Below are positions 1 through 4,981 of a stretch of 9,114 nucleotides of DNA, in pieces. The notes below the pieces were generated by a model, which saw nothing but the letters and a program-made list of their open reading frames with translations, did no database searches and was not told the origin of the DNA. The position numbers were made by a program, and so were the translations under genes. This DNA comes from DASZZV01 sp035544835 (GTDB lineage: Bacteria > Acidobacteriota > Thermoanaerobaculia > Gp7-AA8): assembly GCA_035544835.1 (NCBI GenBank), contig DASZZV010000425.1:1-9114 (forward strand), read 5' to 3'. How positions within the stretch are numbered: position 1 is the stretch's first letter; each line of letters opens with the position of its first letter.

Positions 1-20
1 TTCAGATCCTGCCACTGGAG

Positions 21-52
21 ATCCTTCGCCGCGGCGGCTCAGGATGACAAGT
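21..52. repeat. Interspersed palindromic repeat, copy 1
   Basis: An imperfect palindrome: ATCCT at 21-25 pairs with AGGAT at 41-45, and GCCG at 28-31 pairs with CGGC at 35-38 around a short loop. It is followed by GACAAGT. From memory, this resembles a repeat type common in many bacterial genomes (ATCCTTCG...CTCAGGATGACA), typically found between genes. The 15-mer ctcaggatgacaagt at 38-52 recurs exactly at 88-102. The repeat could be a small non-autonomous mobile repeat or a remnant of one; no transposase is nearby. Confidence 0.6.
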
Positions 53-87
53 ACGTTTCTTTCCCTCATCGGCGACGCAGCGTCGTT

Positions 88-102
88 CTCAGGATGACAA
101 GT
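88..102. repeat. Interspersed repeat, copy 2 (tail only)
   Basis: An exact copy of the 15-nt tail ctcaggatgacaagt of copy 1, starting exactly 50 bp after it. The preceding bases (about 61-87) do not preserve the ATCCT arm, so this is a decayed or partial unit. It lies upstream of the first gene in an otherwise featureless intergenic stretch (1-182). Confidence 0.55.
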
Positions 103-170
103 TCCAAAACCCGCGTCAATAACCAGGCTTCGCTCGAGGTACGAAAACAATGATGCTTGCCGCGCCCTTG

Positions 171-176
171 TAGAAT
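171..176 (+). promoter_or_regulatory. Candidate -10 box, leaderless start of the serine hydrolase
   Basis: TAGAAT sits six bases before the ATG at 183, which would put transcription initiation at or next to the start codon. No Shine-Dalgarno is visible in the 15 bases before the ATG, which fits a leaderless mRNA. No good -35 hexamer is seen 16-18 bp upstream. This is inferred from spacing only. Confidence 0.35.
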
Positions 177-182
177 CTCCCC

Positions 183-1655
183 ATGCGTAAGTCTCTCGCC
201 CTCACGCTGCTGCTGTTCGTCAGCGCGCAACTTTCGTCCGCCGCGTCGCTCGATCGTGTCATCGACAAGGCAATTCGCAGGACGATGGCCGCGTATGCCA
301 TTCCCGGCCTTTCCATCGCCGTCGTTCAGGACGATCGAGTCATCTTCGAGCGTGCCTATGGCGTCCGCGAGCTCGGCAAGAGTGATCCGGTTACCGTAAA
401 CACGCTCTTCGAGCTCGGGTCCACCAGCAAGGCTTTCACCACGGCGGCGATGGCCGCGCTGGTAGATGAAGGGAAGATGAAATGGGACGACCCGGTGCGG
501 AACTACCTGCCCTACTTCCGCCTCTCCGATCCCTGCGCCGATTCCTCGGTCACTCTACGCGACATCGTGTCGCATCGCACCGGCCTGTCCCGTCACGATG
601 AGTTATGGGAAGCCACCGACTGGAGTCGAGGCGACCTGATTCGCGCCGCAGGATTCCTGACGTTGAGCAAGCCGATCCGGAGCGCCTACCAGTACAACAA
701 CATCATGTTCGTCGCTGCCGGTGAAGCGGTGGCCGGAGCGGCAAACATGCCGTGGGGAGAGTTCCTGCAGGCACGGATCTTCGAGCCGCTCGGGATGTCG
801 CGCTCGGCAACGTCGCTCGCACAATGGAGTGCTGTCGAGCACGCCACCGGTCACGAGTGGAATAGCAAATCCCGCCAGGCCACCGTTCGAAAGATGATCG
901 ACTACGCGCAGATCGCTCCGGCCGGCACCGTGAAATCGACGGCTCACGACATGGGGCGCTGGCTTCGCTTTCAGCTTTCAGACGGCTCCATCGACGGCCG
1001 TCGTATCGTCGGCGCGGCCGCTCTCGCCGAGACGAAGAAGCCGCAGACCATCATCCCGCTGCAGGGGACGACCAAAGATGTTTACCCCGAGACCAACATC
1101 ATGACCTACGCTCTCGGATGGAACGTACAGGACTATCGGGGGGAGCTGCTCGTCGCTCATGCCGGCGTTCTCAACGGATTCCGCAGCAATGTGGCCCTGC
1201 TTCCCGCAAGAAAAGTTGGTCTCGCCATCATGGAGAACGTCGGTCGAGGCTATGCACTGTTTTCACTGCGCAACACGATCCTCGACGAGGTTCTGAAAAA
1301 TCACTCTCGTGACTGGATCGCGTATTACCTGGAGTTCGAAAGGAAGTCCGACGCCAGCGACGAGAAGAAGAAAATCGACCTCGCCGCAATTCAGCCAAAG
1401 ACGACGCCCGCTGATTTCACGCTGTATGTCGGCACCTACAATCACCCCGCTTACGGCGACGCAACGATCTCGCTCGATTCTGGCAGTCTCGTCCTGCATT
1501 GGCAGCAGTTGAAAACGCCGCTACTGGCCCAGGGTCCAGACAGCTTTCATGCCACCGAAGACGAAGTCGATGTCGATGAGGACGTTCTCTTCGAAAGGAC
1601 GGCGGCGGGCATCACGTCGATGACGATCTTCGACCAGAAGTTCACGCGCAAATGA
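183..1655 (+). CDS. Exported serine hydrolase, beta-lactamase class C family, with DUF3471-like C-terminal domain
   Basis: 490 aa. Residues 1-20 form a Sec signal peptide (MRKS, then a hydrophobic stretch to SSA-A), so the enzyme acts in the periplasm or outside the cell. The body is the penicillin-recognising fold of PF00144 (class C beta-lactamase, D-Ala-D-Ala carboxypeptidase, esterase EstB types). Visible motifs are the nucleophile S80-T-S-K83 in ELGSTSKAFT, the YxN-type motif Y171-N-N173, and H326-A-G328 in place of KTG, as is usual for the esterase/peptidase branch. Residues about 405-490 (DFTLYVGTYNHPAYGD onward) look like the DUF3471 beta-rich domain often appended to this family. Likely roles are ester or peptide hydrolysis; the substrate is not predictable and antibiotic resistance is not implied. 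The ATG at 183 is chosen because it directly precedes the signal peptide. The gene ends 19 bp from the convergent class A-like gene, with no hairpin terminator between them. Confidence 0.9.
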   Translation: MRKSLALTLLLFVSAQLSSAASLDRVIDKAIRRTMAAYAIPGLSIAVVQDDRVIFERAYGVRELGKSDPVTVNTLFELGSTSKAFTTAAMAALVDEGKMKWDDPVRNYLPYFRLSDPCADSSVTLRDIVSHRTGLSRHDELWEATDWSRGDLIRAAGFLTLSKPIRSAYQYNNIMFVAAGEAVAGAANMPWGEFLQARIFEPLGMSRSATSLAQWSAVEHATGHEWNSKSRQATVRKMIDYAQIAPAGTVKSTAHDMGRWLRFQLSDGSIDGRRIVGAAALAETKKPQTIIPLQGTTKDVYPETNIMTYALGWNVQDYRGELLVAHAGVLNGFRSNVALLPARKVGLAIMENVGRGYALFSLRNTILDEVLKNHSRDWIAYYLEFERKSDASDEKKKIDLAAIQPKTTPADFTLYVGTYNHPAYGDATISLDSGSLVLHWQQLKTPLLAQGPDSFHATEDEVDVDEDVLFERTAAGITSMTIFDQKFTRK

Positions 1656-1674
1656 TGAATGCCCAAACCCCCGC

Positions 1675-2565
1675 TTACTTCTCTGCGATCATCAGATCAT
1701 CCACGGCGCGCGCAAGATCGATCAGATACTCATCGCCTCTGGGGTGATTCGTCAGCCCGACCAGGATGTAGTGGCGCCCCGGACCGGTAACGATGGCACT
1801 GTCATGAAGCCAGTTTTCCCAGGAGCCCCACTTGCGAAGAATCCGTACCTTCCGCCCCTCCAGACCCTTCACGAACTTGATGTCATCGTGAGGGATATCG
1901 GGAGAGGCGAACAGCTCCAGCATCGTTTTCGAAGCCTCAGGCGAAACGAGCTTGCCTTGCTCGAGTAGAAGGTAGAATCGAAGGAGCTGACGGACAGTCG
2001 CGGCATGAGAGTGATCGGCGATGGGATCCCCGTATCGCTCTGTCCCCTCCCCGTAATGCTTGCCCACCCAGATGCCGCCGCCATGCTCTTTGTCGTAGAA
2101 GTGATACGAGTCGAGTACAGCTTGAATCTGGCGCAGCCCGATCTGACGTGAGTACTTCGCCGCCATCTCGTTACTCGAGCTCTTTACCATGAGGCCCAGC
2201 TCGTGACGCGTTTGCGGATCGAGACTGGAAGCAGGTTCGGGGTGCAATTGAAACCAGGCCAGCAGAATCCCGATCTTGGCCACGCTGGCCGCGTATTCGA
2301 TCTGATCGGGATGGATCATCGCCAGGCGCATCGTCTTGAGGTCCAGCAATCCGACATCGGCCTGCTCGGGCGCGATCCCATAGCGAGAACGCAGCATGGA
2401 ATCGATGCCCACGAGTCTGGCCTGCACAGCGGGATCGACCGGCGTGTCGTAGTTCAGGGTGTAGGCCTCCATCGCACCTATCCTCAGCGGCGGCGTACTC
2501 GCACACGACGTCAGCACCATCAGCGTTACGATAAAACGGCCGGCGCGGTTCCCAGTACTATTCAC
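1675..2565 (-). CDS. Class A beta-lactamase-like serine hydrolase lipoprotein
   Basis: 296 aa. The start is a GTG at 2563-2565; an in-frame TGA lies 15 nt upstream (2578-2580), so no longer start exists. RAGR followed by FIVTLMVLTSC (residues 7-21) is a lipoprotein signal with lipobox L18-T-S-C21, predicting a lipid-anchored periplasmic protein. The fold matches the class A-like family (PF13354, Beta-lactamase2): S94-V-A-K97 as SxxK, S130-S-N132 at the SDN position, an acidic region GEGTERYGDP (172-181) where the omega loop falls, and K245-W-G-S248 at the KTG position. SSN and KWG depart from true class A enzymes, so a penicillin-binding or peptidase-like hydrolase is more likely than a resistance enzyme; activity is not certain. 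No convincing Shine-Dalgarno precedes the GTG. It is convergent with the class C-type gene and divergent from the sulfatase-like gene across 165 bp. Confidence 0.85.
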   Translation of the reverse strand: MNSTGNRAGRFIVTLMVLTSCASTPPLRIGAMEAYTLNYDTPVDPAVQARLVGIDSMLRSRYGIAPEQADVGLLDLKTMRLAMIHPDQIEYAASVAKIGILLAWFQLHPEPASSLDPQTRHELGLMVKSSSNEMAAKYSRQIGLRQIQAVLDSYHFYDKEHGGGIWVGKHYGEGTERYGDPIADHSHAATVRQLLRFYLLLEQGKLVSPEASKTMLELFASPDIPHDDIKFVKGLEGRKVRILRKWGSWENWLHDSAIVTGPGRHYILVGLTNHPRGDEYLIDLARAVDDLMIAEK

Positions 2566-2730
2566 GAGCCGATGATCTCAGACAACCTTCCAACAACACC
2601 AGTCCGTCGATGTGACACTGGAATCTGCGGGTGCCCAAACGATAGCGGGAGGCGCCGCTCCTCCGTCTCGAACCTCGAGCAGCGTCATCGCCTGATTGAA
2701 GGCAAGCGAGGAACTCCCGGTTCAAAGAAT
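2566..2730. other. Divergent intergenic region (165 bp)
   Basis: Separates the GTG starts of the lipoprotein hydrolase (-) and the sulfatase-like gene (+), so it must hold both promoters. I see no confident -35/-10 pair on either strand and no strong operator palindrome. GAGGAA at 2708-2713 resembles a Shine-Dalgarno but is 17 nt from the GTG at 2731, too far for normal use. The plus-strand frame is open through this region, but the peptide is low-hydrophobicity and Arg-rich and looks non-coding. Confidence 0.5.
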
Positions 2731-4779
2731 GTGTCACCCCGCGGGTCGTGGAAACGACTGTTCGTTCTTCTTCTGCTCGTGTGCGACGTCGCTGCTGTGT
2801 CCTGCAGGCAGCGTGAAACAACCCATCCCCGAACGGCCTCGCCCCTCGCCGCTCGTCCGTCCATCCTCCTCGTGACCCTCGATACGACGCGCGCCGATGC
2901 CATCGGGCCTGAAGCACGCGACGTCGATACCCCCTCATTCAACCTCCTGACAAAACGAGGACGACGGTTCGCTCAGGCTTACGCGACAGTTCCCCAGACT
3001 CTGGCATCGCACAGCTCGATGATGACTGGCCTCTACCCCGCTGGACACGGCGTTCATGAGAACGGTCGTTATCTCTCCTCCGGCCAGCACCTGCTGGCCG
3101 AGCGTCTGCACGCGGCCGGCTACCAGACCGCGGCGTTCGTCTCCGCCTTTGCCTTGGCGCGCCGTTTCGGTCTGGCGCGTGGCTTCGACTCTTACGACGA
3201 TCAGGAGAACGAGGGCCGCACCGAACGCTCGGCCGTCGAGACGACGGACCGGGTGGTGGAATTTCTCCAGAAGGGAGAGCAGCGTCCTCTGTTCCTCTGG
3301 GTCCACTACTACGATCCGCATTATCCCTACGCCCCCCCCGAGCCGTTCCGCACTCGCTACGCCGCGAAACCGTATCTGGGTGAAGTCGCTGCGATGGATC
3401 AGCAGTTAGGACGTCTCGTTGAGGAATTCGAGAAGAGAGTTGCAGGACCGGTCGCCATTGTCGTCGTCGGAGACCACGGTGAGGGACTCGGCGACCACGG
3501 TGAAGCGCAACATGGGAATCTCCTTTACCAGTCGGCCATGTGCGTGCCATTGCTCCTCATAGGTCCCGGAATCGGTCCGGGCGTCGCCGACGCGCCGGTC
3601 AGCACGCGAAGAATTTTTCATACGATTCTCGACTGGGCCGGCATTGATGCGACCAACAGCCTTCGGCGATCTGATCGTGAAATCGTGGTCGGTGAGGCGA
3701 TGAAACCGTTTCTCGATTACGGATGGCAGCCGCAGATCATGGCCGTCGAGGGGCGGATGAAGACGATCTCGGCAGGGCGCATCGAGATGTATGACGTAAT
3801 CGCCGATCCTGGTGAGAAGAAGAACCTGGCCCCAGGGGCATCGCCCTCACGGGCGGTTCGCGCAGCATTGCAGGAATATCCGGTCCCGTCGCTCGAGGCG
3901 GCCGCCGCCGCGGCTCCCACTCCTGGCGATGATGAGGCGCGCCGGAAGCTGGCCAGCCTCGGCTACGTGGCCGCGCAGACAAAGCCAGTCGTCCAGAAGG
4001 GTGCGCCGGTTCCGGCAGACATGGCCTACCTCTTCGACACTCTCGACAAGTCGTCCGGGCTCTTTGTGCGCGAGCAGTATGCCGAGGCCATCCCGCTGCT
4101 CGAGAAAATCCTGAGCTCCGATCCGACGAACCTCGACGCGGCGCTTCATCTCGCCGTCGCACACTCAACTCTCGGTCATGACCAGCAGGCGCTGGCAGCA
4201 TTTCGGCGCGCTGAGTCCATCGCCCCGGATTCGTCGGACGTTCGCACCTACCTCGGGCTCTACTACGCCCGCGGAAAGGAATGGGAGAAGGCGATTCCTT
4301 TGCTGGAGGAGGTGGTCCGCCGGGAGCCGGATCGCCTGCCGGCGATGGAAGGACTCGCGGCGGTGCGCGAACGCCAGGGACGAATCGCCGAGGCAGTGCA
4401 CCTTCGGCAGTCCATCTACGGAAGACGAACGGCGGCGCCGGCAGAGCTGCTGCATCAGGGAGAGATGGCCATGTCGGTCGGAGAGACCGAGGCAGCAGTC
4501 GACGCCTTCACCAAAGCGAAAACAGCACAGGGGAATGCGTTTACCCACGATCTCGAGCTGGGCGTTCTGTATCTCTCCGCAAGACGTCTCGTGGAAGCGA
4601 GAGACGCGCTGGATCGCGTTTCGGCGACGCATCCGGATTACGCAATGGCGCTCTTTAAACGGGCGCAGGTCAGCGTGCTGCTCGGTGAGCCGGGCGCGCC
4701 AGCGCGCATTGAAGCGGCACGCAGCCATTCGAATCCGATGACGAGGGAGCTGATCGCGAATGAGCGGCTGTTCCGGTGA
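2731..4779 (+). CDS. Sulfatase-like (alkaline phosphatase superfamily) lipoprotein with C-terminal TPR domain
   Basis: 682 aa from a GTG at 2731, chosen because it places a basic N-terminus (RGSWKR) before a hydrophobic segment ending in A-V-S-C25, a lipoprotein-type cleavage site. The same frame is open back to 2203, but that part runs antisense to the neighbouring gene. Residues about 42-365 form the sulfatase domain (PF00884): metal site D51 in TLDTTRAD, active-site segment T90-L-A-S-H94...MTGLYP, D195-P-H197, and D248-H249 with H256 in GDHGEGLGDHGE. Thr90 occupies the place of the formylglycine Cys/Ser of type I sulfatases (C-x-P-S-R), so conventional sulfate-ester hydrolysis is doubtful; Thr is the nucleophile in several phosphotransferases and phosphodiesterases of this superfamily. 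An Ala-rich linker (389-395) leads to TPR-type helices from about 430 to 665, suggesting protein-protein docking. Cleaved and anchored, the protein would face the periplasm. Substrate unknown. Confidence 0.85.
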   Translation: MSPRGSWKRLFVLLLLVCDVAAVSCRQRETTHPRTASPLAARPSILLVTLDTTRADAIGPEARDVDTPSFNLLTKRGRRFAQAYATVPQTLASHSSMMTGLYPAGHGVHENGRYLSSGQHLLAERLHAAGYQTAAFVSAFALARRFGLARGFDSYDDQENEGRTERSAVETTDRVVEFLQKGEQRPLFLWVHYYDPHYPYAPPEPFRTRYAAKPYLGEVAAMDQQLGRLVEEFEKRVAGPVAIVVVGDHGEGLGDHGEAQHGNLLYQSAMCVPLLLIGPGIGPGVADAPVSTRRIFHTILDWAGIDATNSLRRSDREIVVGEAMKPFLDYGWQPQIMAVEGRMKTISAGRIEMYDVIADPGEKKNLAPGASPSRAVRAALQEYPVPSLEAAAAAAPTPGDDEARRKLASLGYVAAQTKPVVQKGAPVPADMAYLFDTLDKSSGLFVREQYAEAIPLLEKILSSDPTNLDAALHLAVAHSTLGHDQQALAAFRRAESIAPDSSDVRTYLGLYYARGKEWEKAIPLLEEVVRREPDRLPAMEGLAAVRERQGRIAEAVHLRQSIYGRRTAAPAELLHQGEMAMSVGETEAAVDAFTKAKTAQGNAFTHDLELGVLYLSARRLVEARDALDRVSATHPDYAMALFKRAQVSVLLGEPGAPARIEAARSHSNPMTRELIANERLFR

Positions 4780-4796
4780 GCAGTCAAGCCGATGGT

Positions 4797-4931
4797 TGGT
4801 TTTTGTGTGGCACAGGCACTCTTGCCTGTGTGCCGCGGCGTCGAGCCGCGGCGTTTCTGCTGCAATTCAACAGAGAAGTCGGCCTCGACGGCCGACACAC
4901 AGGCAAGAGTGCCTGTGCCACACAAGAACCA
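4797..4931. repeat. REP/BIME-like inverted-repeat element with four hairpins
   Basis: Two arms (4797-4832 and 4896-4931) are reverse complements with 35 of 36 matches; the inner 29 nt (4804-4832 and 4896-4924) match perfectly. Each arm holds its own hairpin, CACAGGCA/TGCCTGTG, around a 4-nt loop (4811-4830 and 4898-4917). Inside are two more hairpins: CCGCGGC/GCCGCGG (4833-4851, loop GTCGA) and GTCGGCC/GGCCGAC (4878-4896, loop TCGAC). The order A-B-spacer-B'-A' is that of paired REPs in a bacterial interspersed mosaic element, or of a small MITE. It starts 17 nt after the sulfatase-like stop codon, between convergent genes, a usual place for REPs. No target-site duplication or transposase is visible. 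In mRNA it would fold into a strong 3' structure. Confidence 0.8.
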
Positions 4932-4932
4932 C

Positions 4933-4964
4933 AAAAAAAGCCCGGCTTTCGCCGGGCCTTTGTT
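4933..4964. terminator. Bidirectional rho-independent terminator
   Basis: A perfect 7-bp GC stem, GCCCGGC (4940-4946) and GCCGGGC (4951-4957), closes a TTTC loop (GAAA on the minus strand). Seven A's at 4933-4939 give a seven-T tract on the minus strand, so it is an excellent terminator for the TonB-dependent receptor gene, whose stop is at 4982-4984. On the plus strand the stem is followed by CTTTGTTT, a weaker T tract that can serve the sulfatase-like gene. Confidence 0.9.
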
Positions 4965-4981
4965 TCGTGATGTAAAGGAAT

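Noticed and set aside
1675..2565. Antibiotic-resistance beta-lactamase
   Set aside because: SxxK is present, but the SDN and KTG equivalents are SSN and KWG and the protein has a lipobox; resistance cannot be claimed from this.
2203..2730. Open frame extending the sulfatase-like protein by 176 residues upstream
   Set aside because: It runs antisense through the class A-like lipoprotein gene and would bury the lipoprotein signal peptide in mid-protein; the extension is Arg/Gln/His-rich with no domain. The GTG at 2731 explains the N-terminus better.
3470..3504. Near-direct repeat (GDHGE twice) in the sulfatase-like gene
   Set aside because: The GDHGE...GDHGE pattern is a conserved part of the metal and active-site region in this family, not a recent duplication.
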